Below are positions 36,201-44,947 of a DNA stretch of 64,000 nt, piece by piece; positions within the stretch are counted from its first letter, which is position 1; the number at the start of each line of letters is the position of its first letter. The position numbers and the translations under genes were made by a program. The notes below the pieces were generated by a model. The model made no database searches, was not told the origin of the DNA, and was given only the letters and a program-made list of their open reading frames with translations. This stretch comes from Desulfobulbaceae bacterium UBA2273 (GTDB lineage: Bacteria > Desulfobacterota > Desulfobulbia > Desulfobulbales > Desulfurivibrionaceae), in assembly GCA_002347095.1 (NCBI GenBank), contig DDWZ01000022.1, positions 62,001 through 126,000 on the forward strand, in the 5' to 3' direction.

Positions 36201-37148
36201 TCAGACCACGCCCAAGGCGCGAAGCATGGCGAGAAAATCCCGCTGCGCAAGCCGGGCCAGCCCTGCCTGACCGGCCAGCTCCAGCGCCTGGCGGTACTCC
36301 TGGGGCAGCAGCATGCGGTCAAGGGGCGGAAAACTCATGGCCCGGCCGCAGGGCCGGTACTGATCCATCACGTTGACACAGGTGGCAGGCGAGATCTCCC
36401 TGGCCAGAAAGCCGAAGATCTCCCGGGTTTCAGCCAAGCCCTCCGGCATGATCAAATGACGCACCAGAAGGCCATGCTCGGCAAGCCTCTGGTCATTGAT
36501 CACCAGATCCCCCACCTGGCGGTGCATCTCGCCGATGGCCAGCCTGGCCTTTTCCGGGTAATCCTCTGCCTCGGCAAAGCGGCGGGAGCTTTCCCCTGAC
36601 CAAAACTTGAAATCCGGCATGTAGATGTCGATTATCCCTTCCAACAACCGAAGGGTCTCCACCTCGTCATACCCGCTGGTATTGTAGACCAGGGGCACCG
36701 AAAGCCCGCCCTCGACGGCCAGGGGCAATGCCTCCAATATCTGCGCCACCACATGGCTGGGCGTGACCAGATTGATGTTGTGGCAGCCCTGTCGAGCAAG
36801 GTGCACCATCATTTCCGCCAGTTGCGGGGCAGTGACCTCCTCCCCTTCCCCTTGATGGCTTATTTCGTAGTTTTGACAGAAAACGCAACCGAGGGTGCAG
36901 CCGGCGAAAAAGATCGCGCCCGAGCCGCCTTGTCCGACCAGGGGGGCTTCCTCTCCGAAATGGGGATGATGGGCCGCCACCACAGCCTGCCTGCCGGTGC
37001 GGCAGAAGCCCTTTTCCCCGGCCAAGCGGTTCACTCCGCAACGCCTTGGGCAGAGGTGGCAGCAGGAGAGCTGTTCACAGGCCGCATCCCTCCGGCGAAG
37101 CAGTTCGCCGGAGGCGTGAAGGGCAAGATAGCGTGGCGTACAAGGCAT
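36201..37148 (-). CDS. radical SAM protein, PflX/PFL-activase-like
   Basis: About 315 residues from 37148 (MPCTPRYLALHASGELLRRR). An N-terminal cysteine pair motif (CHLCPRRCGVNR) precedes the radical SAM site GCTLGCVFCQNYEIS. This is the COG1313-type arrangement related to pyruvate formate-lyase activating enzymes. No glycyl-radical enzyme adjoins, so the target is unknown. The gene converges with the lipoprotein gene. Confidence 0.85.
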   Translation of the reverse strand: MPCTPRYLALHASGELLRRRDAACEQLSCCHLCPRRCGVNRLAGEKGFCRTGRQAVVAAHHPHFGEEAPLVGQGGSGAIFFAGCTLGCVFCQNYEISHQGEGEEVTAPQLAEMMVHLARQGCHNINLVTPSHVVAQILEALPLAVEGGLSVPLVYNTSGYDEVETLRLLEGIIDIYMPDFKFWSGESSRRFAEAEDYPEKARLAIGEMHRQVGDLVINDQRLAEHGLLVRHLIMPEGLAETREIFGFLAREISPATCVNVMDQYRPCGRAMSFPPLDRMLLPQEYRQALELAGQAGLARLAQRDFLAMLRALGVV

Positions 37149-37405
37149 ATGAAACACCCCCTGCAAACAGACAGTTTCTCCGGGCTGGAAGCGTGCCCGC
37201 AGCCACAAACAACCCTACGACAAAAAAACATCCCCGCTCCGCCAGAGGAAAAGCCTTCGCTTCCCCAAAGGGACGGCCCGAAACCTTCGTGCCGGCAGGC
37301 AGCGTTTTTCCATGGCTGCCTGACGCATTCCGGACACAGCATCATTATTGCATGGCTCTGCGCCATGCCAAGCAAAAAAATCTTGCGGATCCCTTGATCC
37401 TCCTG

Positions 37406-37420
37406 TAATAAGAATTATTA
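37406..37420 (+). promoter_or_regulatory. PerR/Fur-type operator
   Basis: TAATAA-GAA-TTATTA is a perfect palindrome 18 bp before the regulator gene at 37439. It resembles the TTATAAT-N-ATTATAA PerR box and probably mediates autoregulation. Confidence 0.55.
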
Positions 37421-37438
37421 TCAAACAAGGAGGACAAT

Positions 37439-37837
37439 ATGTCGCAGCTCAACAATCACAGCCTTCGGATAACCAAGCAACGCCAGATCATTCTGGATGA
37501 GTTGTGCAGCGTCACCTCACACCCCACGGCCGACGTGCTCTACCAGATGGTGCGCAAGCGGTTGCCCAAAATCAGCTTGGGCACGGTCTACCGGAACCTG
37601 GAGATCATGTCCGAGTGCGGGATCATCCAAAAACTCGATATCGGCGGCACCCAAAAGCGTTTTGACGGCGCGCCCCATATCCATTACCATGTGCGCTGCA
37701 ACCATTGCGGCCGGGTTGACGACCTTGATCTCCCGCCCGACTTTAATGTGGAAAAAGCAGCAGGCAAACTGACCTCCTTTAAGATTCTCAGGCACCGGTT
37801 GGAGTTCACCGGCCTCTGCCCGGAATGCCAGCCCTGA
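37439..37837 (+). CDS. Fur-family regulator, probably PerR
   Basis: The 132-residue product has the winged-helix (RITKQRQIILDELCS, SLGTVYRNLEIM) and the regulatory metal site HIHYHVRCNHCGRVDDLD with CPEC at the C terminus. It is followed by peroxide and superoxide defence genes, so a PerR-type sensor fits better than an iron-uptake Fur. The start follows AAGGAGG. Confidence 0.88.
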   Translation: MSQLNNHSLRITKQRQIILDELCSVTSHPTADVLYQMVRKRLPKISLGTVYRNLEIMSECGIIQKLDIGGTQKRFDGAPHIHYHVRCNHCGRVDDLDLPPDFNVEKAAGKLTSFKILRHRLEFTGLCPECQP

Positions 37838-37968
37838 TTTCCCCCCGGTCTGGTTTTTCCTACACAGACCGCAGAGAACCATGTACAATACGAACACAAT
37901 CACTTTGCCGATACATAATCGCGTTTGACGCAGGAAGGCCCCTCCATGAGCTCCTTGAGCACGCCGTC

Positions 37969-38244
37969 ATGTCCCCGGAATTCGCCGCGATTGCCAGGGA
38001 CGAAGGTTTTCCCGATAGAGCCGGGGTGTTCATGGCCATTGGAGTGGCGGAAAAACAGCATGAAAAACGCTCCCTGGATCTCATGGTCAACATCAAGAGA
38101 GGGAGAGTTTTCAAAAGAGAAAACAAGGTAACCTGGCGGTGCCGCAACTGCGGCTATCTCCACCACGGCCCGGAAGCCCCGGAGAAATGCCTGGCCTGTG
38201 CGCATCCCCGAGATCATTTCAAACTGCATGGCGAAAACTGGTAA
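37969..38244 (+). pseudogene. truncated rubrerythrin (C-terminal half)
   Basis: The frame encodes the second half of rubrerythrin: [52 protein letters not shown] and [11 protein letters not shown]. The C-terminal rubredoxin-like Fe(Cys)4 site is intact. The N-terminal helices with half of the diiron ligands are absent; upstream lies the regulator gene, with no room for them. A short product from ATG 37969 (91 residues) is possible. It is either decaying or a rubredoxin-like remnant. Confidence 0.75.
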
Positions 38245-38261
38245 CCCAAGGAGGAACGATC

Positions 38262-38636
38262 ATGGCTGAAAAACTGCAAGTGTACAAATGTGAAATATGC
38301 GGCAACATCGTCGAGGTTCTGCACGGCGGCGTGGGCGAGCTCGTCTGCTGCGGCCAGCCCATGAACCTGCAGACCGAGAACACCGTGGATGCGGCAAAGG
38401 AAAAGCATGTGCCGGTGATCGAGAAGGTGACGGGCGGCTACAAGGTGAAGGTGGGGGCCGTGGCCCATCCCATGGAAGAAAAGCATTACATCGAATGGAT
38501 CGAGCTTATTGCCGGGGACAAGGCGTACCGCCAGTTCCTCAATCCCGGCGATGCTCCGGAAGCCTTTTTCGCCGTGGACGCACCCTCCGTCAGCGCCCGC
38601 GAATATTGCAATCTCCACGGACTCTGGAAGGCCTGA
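38262..38636 (+). CDS. desulfoferrodoxin (superoxide reductase)
   Basis: The 124-residue product has an N-terminal desulforedoxin domain (CEICGN, CCGQPM) and the C-terminal catalytic domain with [13 protein letters not shown] and CNLHGLWK. The His/Cys ligands of the active Fe are present. It reduces superoxide to peroxide in the cytoplasm. A strong AAGGAGG precedes the ATG. It is next to ferritin and the flavodiiron enzyme. Confidence 0.95.
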   Translation: MAEKLQVYKCEICGNIVEVLHGGVGELVCCGQPMNLQTENTVDAAKEKHVPVIEKVTGGYKVKVGAVAHPMEEKHYIEWIELIAGDKAYRQFLNPGDAPEAFFAVDAPSVSAREYCNLHGLWKA

Positions 38637-38637
38637 T

Positions 38638-39153
38638 ATGCTGAGCAAACCCATGGAAAAGGCTCTCAACGAGCAGATCAATGCGGAATTCTATTCCTCC
38701 TACATGTATCTGTCCATGTCCACCTATTTCGACTCCGTCGGCTTGCCCGGCGCGGCGCAGTGGATGCGGGCCCAGACCCAGGAGGAATGGTTCCACGGCA
38801 TGAAGCTCTTTGGGTATGTCAATGAACGGGGCGGCCGCGTGGCCCTCAAGGCCATCAAGCAGCCGCCCACCGACTGGAAATCGACCCTGCACGTGTTCCA
38901 GGATGTCCTCAGCCACGAGCAGAAGGTGACCGGGCTGATCAACAACTTGGTCAATCTGGCCCTGGACGAGCGGGACCACGCCACCAACATCTTCCTGCAG
39001 TGGTTTGTCTCGGAGCAGGTGGAAGAGGAGGCCAATGTCGGCGCGGTGCTCGACAAGCTCAAGCTCATCGGCAAGGACGCCACGGCCCTGTTCACCCTGG
39101 ACGCCACGCTGGGGCAACGGGTCTTTACCCCGCCGCAGGCTTTGGGAGAGTAG
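38638..39153 (+). CDS. non-haem ferritin
   Basis: The 171-residue product has the FtnA ferritin pattern: LNEQINAEFYSSYMYLSM, AQTQEEWFHGMKLFGYVNERGGRVAL and DERDHATNIFLQWFVSEQVEEEANV. Ferroxidase ligands in helices A-C are visible. It stores iron and limits Fenton chemistry. It starts 1 base after the desulfoferrodoxin stop. Confidence 0.95.
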   Translation: MLSKPMEKALNEQINAEFYSSYMYLSMSTYFDSVGLPGAAQWMRAQTQEEWFHGMKLFGYVNERGGRVALKAIKQPPTDWKSTLHVFQDVLSHEQKVTGLINNLVNLALDERDHATNIFLQWFVSEQVEEEANVGAVLDKLKLIGKDATALFTLDATLGQRVFTPPQALGE

Positions 39154-39204
39154 CCTCTTTCCCGCCATCTACGAAAACGCTGCTCCGGATTGCACAATCA
39201 AGCC

Positions 39205-39236
39205 CTGCCGGCCGGAAACGGCCGGCAGTTTTTTTT
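39205..39236 (+). terminator. rho-independent terminator after ferritin gene
   Basis: CTGCCGGCC, GGAAAC, GGCCGGCAG and eight T. It ends 16 bp before the flavodiiron start, so read-through or a very close promoter must feed the next gene. Confidence 0.85.
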
Positions 39237-39252
39237 AAAAAACGAGGACAAC

Positions 39253-40446
39253 ATGGCTGCGATAGAAATCAAAAAAGACATCTACTGGGTTGGCGCCGTG
39301 GACTGGAACATCCGGGACTTCCACGGCTACTCCACGGAAAAGGGCACCAGCTACAACGCCTATCTGATCAAGGACGAAAAGATCGCCCTGTTCGACACCG
39401 TGAAAAAAGAGGTGAAGGGCGACCTGATCCACCATCTCTATCAGGTACTGGGCGACCCGAGCAAGATCGACTACATCATCGTCAACCATGTGGAGATGGA
39501 CCACTCCGGCTCCCTGCCGGAAATGATCGACCTGATCAAGCCGGAAAAGATCTTTTGCTCGCCCATGGGCAAGAAGGCGCTGATCGAGCATTTTCACCGG
39601 GAAGACTGGCCGTTTGAGGTCGTGGCCACCGGGGACTCCATCAACCTAGGAAAAAAGACGGTGCAGTTCCTTGAAACCAAGATGCTCCACTGGCCGGACA
39701 GCATGTTCTCCTATATTCCCGAGGACAAGCTGCTCATATCGAGCGATGCCTTTGGCCATCACTGGGCCACCTCGGAACGGTTCGACGACGAGGTGGACCC
39801 CCATGAACTCATGACCCACGCCGCCAAGTATTATGCCAACATCCTGATGATCTTCTCGCCCATCGTCCAGAAGCTGCTTGCCCAGGTCAAGGAAATGGGG
39901 TTGCAGATCGAGATGATCGCTCCGGATCATGGCGTGATCTGGCGCACCTCGCCGCAGAGCATCCTTGATGCCTACGACCGCTGGAGCCGGGGCGAAACAA
40001 AGAACAAGGCGGTCATCATCTACGACACCATGTGGCACAGCACCGAAAAAATGGCCAAGGCGGTGATGAACAGCCTGCTCCAGGCCGGGATCACCAGTGT
40101 GAAGATGCTGCATGTCCGCAAAAACCACCGCAGCGACATCATCACCGAGGTGCTCGACGCCAAGGCCGTTATCCTCGGCTCGCCGACCCTGAACAACAAC
40201 ATCATGCCCGCCATGGCCGATATCATCACTTACATGAAGGGGCTGCGCCCGAAAGACAAGATCGGCGCCGCCTTTGGCTCCTTCGGCTGGAGCGGCGAGG
40301 CGGTAAAGCATCTCACCGGACACATGACGGACATGGGCTTTGACATCGTAGGCGAGGGGGTCAAGATCAAGAACGTCCCCAGCCACGAGGCGCTCAAGGG
40401 TTGCTCCGAGCTGGGCAGCGCCGTGGCCGCGGCAATGAAGAAATAG
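39253..40446 (+). CDS. flavodiiron protein (FprA/ROO-type oxygen or NO reductase)
   Basis: The 397-residue product has the metallo-beta-lactamase-like diiron core with HVEMDHSGS, then the flavodoxin domain (IIYDTMWHSTEKMAKAV, GSPTLNNNIMPAMADI, GSFGWSGEAVKHLTGH). It reduces oxygen to water or NO to N2O with FMN. It belongs to the same oxygen-defence group as desulfoferrodoxin and ferritin. Confidence 0.95.
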   Translation: MAAIEIKKDIYWVGAVDWNIRDFHGYSTEKGTSYNAYLIKDEKIALFDTVKKEVKGDLIHHLYQVLGDPSKIDYIIVNHVEMDHSGSLPEMIDLIKPEKIFCSPMGKKALIEHFHREDWPFEVVATGDSINLGKKTVQFLETKMLHWPDSMFSYIPEDKLLISSDAFGHHWATSERFDDEVDPHELMTHAAKYYANILMIFSPIVQKLLAQVKEMGLQIEMIAPDHGVIWRTSPQSILDAYDRWSRGETKNKAVIIYDTMWHSTEKMAKAVMNSLLQAGITSVKMLHVRKNHRSDIITEVLDAKAVILGSPTLNNNIMPAMADIITYMKGLRPKDKIGAAFGSFGWSGEAVKHLTGHMTDMGFDIVGEGVKIKNVPSHEALKGCSELGSAVAAAMKK

Positions 40447-40513
40447 GAATTTTTTTTGCCTCCTGCCCGTCCTTACCGGCTGGCAGGGGGCTCTTCTCTG
40501 GAGAGGAGTCGAC

Positions 40514-41209
40514 ATGGCAGGCCAGAGAAATCTCAAAAAAACCGTTCTTGCCCTGCTCCCAGGACCGGACATCACGCGAATCCTCTCCGAGCTGGCCGCT
40601 CATCCTCCCGAAGCGTTGCTCAACGCCCTGTTCTCCGGCATCTGCCACGCAGACCCGCAAACCCGCTGGCACGCGATATCCGCCATGGGCGCCACCGTTG
40701 CCCGTCTTGCCGACCAGGATATGGAAGCGGCCAGGGTGGTCATGCGCCGCTTCATGTGGAGCCTCAACGACGAATCCGGCGGCATCGGCTGGGGCGCCCC
40801 AGAGGCCATGGCCGAATGTTTGGCCTTGCATGCCGGACTGGCCGAAGAATATACCAAGATCCTCGTCTCCTTCATGCGGGAGGACGGCTTTTATCTCGAA
40901 CTCCCTGCCCTCCAGCGCGGCCTGATGTGGGGAGTGGCGCGGGTGGCCCAGGTGCGCCCGGACCTGCTCCGCTTCTGGCACGCGCCCGGATACCTTCTCC
41001 CTTACCTCGATTCGGAAGACACCATGGTCCGTGCCTTGGCGGCCCGAGCCCTTGGACAGCTCCGGGCCATTGAGGCTGGCGAAAAAATCGCGCGCTGCCT
41101 CGGGGATCGCACGGAATTTCCCCTGTATGCGGACCACAGCCTACGCACGGTTACCGCCGACCAGCTTGTCCGTGAAGCCCTTGTTGCCCTCGCGCCTGTT
41201 GCCCCATAA
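40514..41209 (+). CDS. DVU0298-family HEAT-repeat-like protein
   Basis: The 231-residue protein has an alpha-helical, HEAT-like pattern and resembles the family named after DVU0298 of Desulfovibrio vulgaris (FMWSLNDESGGIGWGAPEAMAE). It is encoded 67 bp after the flavodiiron gene. The function is unknown. The name rests on remembered family features. Confidence 0.65.
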   Translation: MAGQRNLKKTVLALLPGPDITRILSELAAHPPEALLNALFSGICHADPQTRWHAISAMGATVARLADQDMEAARVVMRRFMWSLNDESGGIGWGAPEAMAECLALHAGLAEEYTKILVSFMREDGFYLELPALQRGLMWGVARVAQVRPDLLRFWHAPGYLLPYLDSEDTMVRALAARALGQLRAIEAGEKIARCLGDRTEFPLYADHSLRTVTADQLVREALVALAPVAP

Positions 41210-41365
41210 AATGCAGCCGTTGTCTTGCCGGTCTGCTTCCCTGCCCTCCCTGGCATTGCTTTCCGGGTTATGAAATGGTATATTTCATGCCTCAAGCTCG
41301 TATCTCTTTGTTGTTGTGTTTTTTAGAGCTTAATTCGTTAGCCGGTTTCATATAAAAGGGAGCGC

Positions 41366-42313
41366 GTGGAGCAGGACACCAGTTCGATTGTAAAAAATCA
41401 AAAACTCACCGAGATTTTCGCCAAGATGAACCTGGGCGAACTTCCAGCCATCTCCGGGCACGTCAATGAGGTTCTGAAGATCACCCTCAATAAACGTGCT
41501 TTAACAGCCTGCGTTTCCAAGGTTATCCTCAAGGATTATTCGCTCACTAATAAGGTTCTCCAGGTTGCCAACTCGGCCTATTATATTCGCGGGACGCGCA
41601 TTACCACCATTGAGCGGGCCGTGGCCGCACTGGGCCTTGATGTTGTTCGGGAGCTTGCCGTTTCCATCAGCCTTATCGAGGAGTTCCTCAAATCCGGCGG
41701 GGATAAAGACAGCTTGAGCCAGCAGATGGCGATCTCGCTGCTCAGCGCCAATCTCAGCAAGCTTGTGGTCCAGGAATACAAAATCCCTGTTTCGCCGGAA
41801 GAGGCCTATGTCTGCACGCTTTTGCATGACCTGGGCCGCATTATCATGACCATCTATTTTCCGGATGTGTACCGACGCATCGAGGCGGGAACGACCAGTG
41901 GCAGTTCCGAGGAGGCCATGTGCCGCCTGATGTTCAAGCAGCTCACCTTCCATGAGATCGGTCAGGAGATTGCCCGCTTCTGGAATTTTTCCGACACCAT
42001 TGTCGCCTGCATGGACCCCAACCCTCCGGAAGCGGAATCCCTGGTTGACGAGCTGCATATCCTGCAAAACCTTGCTGTTTTTTCCAACCTCTTTATCCGG
42101 GATATCTGCTACAAAAGGCCGCCCCATGTCATGGCCCGGCGATTCAAAAACCTCTTCCCCATCAAGATGCTCCCTCTCCTTGAGATGTCGCTTTCGCTGG
42201 CCGACACCGTAGGCAACGTCTCGGGGGTTATCCGCTACGGCCTCACCACGCTCAAATACCGGAGCAAATGCATCGCCACCGCACACAAATACCAAAAAAA
42301 ATCCGCTGCCTGA
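41366..42313 (+). CDS. HDOD-domain signalling protein
   Basis: The start is GTG at 41366, behind AAGGGAG. The 315-residue product is an HDOD domain (DYSLTNKVLQVANSAYY, TIERAVAALGLDVVRELA, LHDLGRIIMTIYFP). The His and Asp residues of a true HD hydrolase are partly kept (LLHDLG). HDOD proteins are scaffolds in chemotaxis or c-di-GMP pathways. No fused output domain is seen. Confidence 0.85.
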   Translation: MEQDTSSIVKNQKLTEIFAKMNLGELPAISGHVNEVLKITLNKRALTACVSKVILKDYSLTNKVLQVANSAYYIRGTRITTIERAVAALGLDVVRELAVSISLIEEFLKSGGDKDSLSQQMAISLLSANLSKLVVQEYKIPVSPEEAYVCTLLHDLGRIIMTIYFPDVYRRIEAGTTSGSSEEAMCRLMFKQLTFHEIGQEIARFWNFSDTIVACMDPNPPEAESLVDELHILQNLAVFSNLFIRDICYKRPPHVMARRFKNLFPIKMLPLLEMSLSLADTVGNVSGVIRYGLTTLKYRSKCIATAHKYQKKSAA

Positions 42314-42390
42314 CCCGCTCCGCATCACCCCGCACACCGCTCAACCCACTTGTTCCGCTCGGCCTGCTCTCAATATCCCTGCATTTTTTC

Positions 42391-42438
42391 TTGACAACCA
42401 TGGCCTGGATTCGATATAAGACTAAAAACATCTTATAT
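42391..42438 (+). promoter_or_regulatory. Rrf2 promoter with overlapping palindromic operator
   Basis: TTGACA (42391-42396), 18-bp spacer and TATAAG (42415-42420). ATATAAGA (42414-42421) and TCTTATAT (42431-42438) are exact inverted arms over the -10. Autorepression by the downstream Rrf2 regulator is likely. Confidence 0.6.
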
Positions 42439-42463
42439 ATCCTTTTTAACAGTGGACTGCATC

Positions 42464-42928
42464 ATGCGACTTACCCGCGCCGGGGAATACGGAATACGCT
42501 GCGTTCAGCACCTCGCCAGGCATGGCAAGGGAACGCTGGTCAGCAGAAAAGAGATTGCCGTGCGCACCGATGTGCCGCCGCACTTCCTCGCCAAGATCGC
42601 CCAGCAGCTTGCCAGGGCCGGGATCATTGAAATCCAGCAGGGCGCGAACGGCGGCTATCGCCTGCTGCGCGACCCTTCAGAGATCACCCTGTTGGCGGTC
42701 ATCGAGGCGATCATCGGCGAAATATCCCTCAACGACTGCGTGGGCCGGCCGGAATCCTGCCACAACAGCCCGCTCTGCACGGTGCACCGGGTCTGGAACA
42801 AGGCCAACCAACAGCTTCGGGCAACCCTGCAGGAGGCGGACTTTGCCACCCTGGCAAAGGAAGATCCCTGTTGCCTGACACCTTTCCCCGAGACCGCCGG
42901 CCATAACGGACCCATCGGGAAAAAATGA
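42464..42928 (+). CDS. Rrf2-family transcriptional regulator
   Basis: The 154-residue product has the Rrf2 winged helix (LTRAGEYGIRCVQHLA, TDVPPHFLAKIAQQLARAGII, GANGGYRL) and a three-cysteine cluster-binding motif DCVGRPESCHNSPLC as in IscR/NsrR/RsrR. It likely holds an FeS cluster sensing NO, oxygen or redox state. It precedes the cytochrome bd genes on the same strand and may regulate them. Confidence 0.88.
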   Translation: MRLTRAGEYGIRCVQHLARHGKGTLVSRKEIAVRTDVPPHFLAKIAQQLARAGIIEIQQGANGGYRLLRDPSEITLLAVIEAIIGEISLNDCVGRPESCHNSPLCTVHRVWNKANQQLRATLQEADFATLAKEDPCCLTPFPETAGHNGPIGKK

Positions 42929-42998
42929 TTTGACCGGGCAAATGTCCTCCATATACAACAAAGAAACAGGATCTTTTTTATCCGCTGAGGAATCATCC

Positions 42999-43223
42999 AT
43001 GACCGCTCTGCCGAAACAACTGTATTTTCTGTATCGAGACGGCTTCCGCTCCATGGTGGTGGGGAAAACCCTGTGGAAGATCATCGCCGTCAAGCTGTTC
43101 ATCATGTTTGCCGTTCTCAAGCTTTTTTTCTTTCCCAATTATCTCAACACCAATTTTCACACCGAGCGCGACCGGGCCGGACATGTTCTGGAAAACCTGA
43201 CCAGACCACAGTCAGCCCGTTGA
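42999..43223 (+). CDS. DUF4492-family small membrane protein
   Basis: The 74-residue product has one hydrophobic helix (LFIMFAVLKLFFFPNYL) and the opening LYFLYRDGFRSMVVGKTLWKII typical of DUF4492. This family occurs directly upstream of cytochrome bd genes in several phyla and is presumed to aid the oxidase. Start behind GAGGAA. Confidence 0.8.
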   Translation: MTALPKQLYFLYRDGFRSMVVGKTLWKIIAVKLFIMFAVLKLFFFPNYLNTNFHTERDRAGHVLENLTRPQSAR

Positions 43224-43369
43224 TTCATGTATTCCGGCTTTATTTTTTTACCGCTTTTTTAGGAGCCGTCACCAAACAATTCGGACAATTCCGGGCGATC
43301 CCTTACGGCTCCTCTTGCCGTTTTGCCCACACGAAATGCCCCGGTTGCCTGGGACAACGGCTTAACCAT

Positions 43370-43392
43370 GGCGGGAGCTTGCTCCTGCCGCC
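43370..43392 (+). repeat. GC-rich hairpin before cydA
   Basis: GGCGGGAGC, TTG, CTCCTGCCGCC: a 9-bp stem with one mismatch, just before the cydA ribosome binding site. It resembles common REP hairpins. Nothing else is recognised between 43224 and 43413. Confidence 0.45.
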
Positions 43393-43413
43393 AGCACACA
43401 GAAGGAGGATATT

Positions 43414-44943
43414 GTGGGAGATCAAATCCTAACCACGGTGGATTGGGCCAGGGCGCAATTCGCCCTGACCGCCATGTATCATTGGATTTTTGTACCGTTG
43501 ACCCTGGGGTTGTCCTTTCTCCTCGCCTTTTTTGAGTCCATCTACGTCAAAACCGGCAACGAGGAATGGAAAAAACTGACCAAATTCTGGATGACCCTTT
43601 TCGGCATCAACTTCGCCATCGGGGTGGCCACCGGCATCATCCTGGAATTCGAGTTCGGCACCAATTGGTCCAACTACTCCTGGATGGTGGGCGACATTTT
43701 CGGCGCGCCCCTGGCCATCGAGGGCATCTTCGCCTTCTTCATCGAGGCCACCTTCTTTGCCGTGATGTTCTTCGGCTGGCAGCGGGTCTCCAAGGGATTC
43801 CATCTCTTTTCCACCTGGATGGTGGCCGTGGGCTCAAACCTCTCGGCGGTCTGGATTCTCGTGGCCAATGGCTGGATGCAGTTTCCCGTCGGCATGGCCT
43901 TCAATCCCGACACAGCCCGTTTTGAGATGCAGAATTTCTGGGAGGTCGCCCTCTCTCCGGTGGCGGTGCACAAATTTACCCACACCACCAGCTCCGCTTT
44001 TCTGCTCGCCTCCCTCTTTGTCGTGGGCATCTCCGCCCTCTTCCTCATGCAGGAGCGGCATCAGAAAATGGCCAAGCGCAGCATGGTGGTCGCCGCGGTC
44101 TTCGGTTTTGTCGCCTCCCTCTTCGTCGGCCTCACCGGCGATGAAGCGGCTTTCAGCGTGGCCCAGAGGCAACCCATGAAACTGGCCGCCATGGAAGGGC
44201 TGTACGTGGGGCAGGAAAAGGCCCCCATCGTCGCCATGGGTATCATCAACGCCAGCAAAAAACCGGGCGACGACCTGCCCGCCTTCTATCAGGAAGTGAA
44301 GATCCCCGGCCTGCTTTCGCTCCTGGCCAACCGTGATCCCAACAGCTTTGTCCCTGGCATCAACGATCTGGTTTTCGGCAATGCCGAACGTAATATTATC
44401 GGCGCCGAACAGCGGATGGTCACCGGCAAGATCGCCCTGGCCGAGCTGGCGCGATACAAGTATGCCAAGGATACAGGGAATGAGGCGGAAGCCGCAGCAG
44501 CCCTGGCCATTTTTGACCAGCACAAGGGCGATCTCGGCTACGGCTACCTGACCAGCCCGGTCGAGGCCGCGCCGCCGGTGGCCACAACCTTCTACAGCTT
44601 CCACATCATGGTGGTGCTGGGCACCCTCTTCCCGGTGATCTTCCTGCTGGTGCTCTACTTCGCCTACAAGGGCACCCTGGAATACCAGCGCTGGCTCAAC
44701 CTGCTCTGTTTCTTTTCCATCTTCCTGGGCTATGTGGCGCAGCAGGCCGGCTGGATCGTGGCCGAGGTAGGGAGGCAGCCCTGGGCCATCCAGGGCCTTC
44801 TGCCGGTAGGCGTGGCCGTCACCAATATTGCCGCAAGCAACGTGCAGACCACCTTCTTCATCTTCCTGACCCTGTTCACCGCGCTGCTGCTGGCGGAGAT
44901 TCGCATTATGATGAAGCAAATCAAGATCGGACCGGAGGCATAA
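43414..44943 (+). CDS. cydA: cytochrome bd oxidase subunit I
   Basis: Start GTG at 43414 after AAGGAGG. The 509-residue product begins GDQILTTVDWARAQFALTAMYHW with the haem-ligand His19-type region. It continues with GRFEMQNF-like and GDEAAFSVAQRQPMK segments and the GRQPWAIQGLLP motif. CydA binds haems b558, b595 and d and oxidises quinol. High-affinity oxygen scavenging suits a microaerotolerant anaerobe. cydB follows. Confidence 0.96.
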   Translation: MGDQILTTVDWARAQFALTAMYHWIFVPLTLGLSFLLAFFESIYVKTGNEEWKKLTKFWMTLFGINFAIGVATGIILEFEFGTNWSNYSWMVGDIFGAPLAIEGIFAFFIEATFFAVMFFGWQRVSKGFHLFSTWMVAVGSNLSAVWILVANGWMQFPVGMAFNPDTARFEMQNFWEVALSPVAVHKFTHTTSSAFLLASLFVVGISALFLMQERHQKMAKRSMVVAAVFGFVASLFVGLTGDEAAFSVAQRQPMKLAAMEGLYVGQEKAPIVAMGIINASKKPGDDLPAFYQEVKIPGLLSLLANRDPNSFVPGINDLVFGNAERNIIGAEQRMVTGKIALAELARYKYAKDTGNEAEAAAALAIFDQHKGDLGYGYLTSPVEAAPPVATTFYSFHIMVVLGTLFPVIFLLVLYFAYKGTLEYQRWLNLLCFFSIFLGYVAQQAGWIVAEVGRQPWAIQGLLPVGVAVTNIAASNVQTTFFIFLTLFTALLLAEIRIMMKQIKIGPEA

Positions 44944-44947
44944 AACA

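Noticed and set aside
37439..37968. Missing N-terminal half of rubrerythrin upstream in another frame.
   Set aside because: The upstream DNA is fully used by the Fur-family gene and the short gap encodes none of the expected helix motifs.
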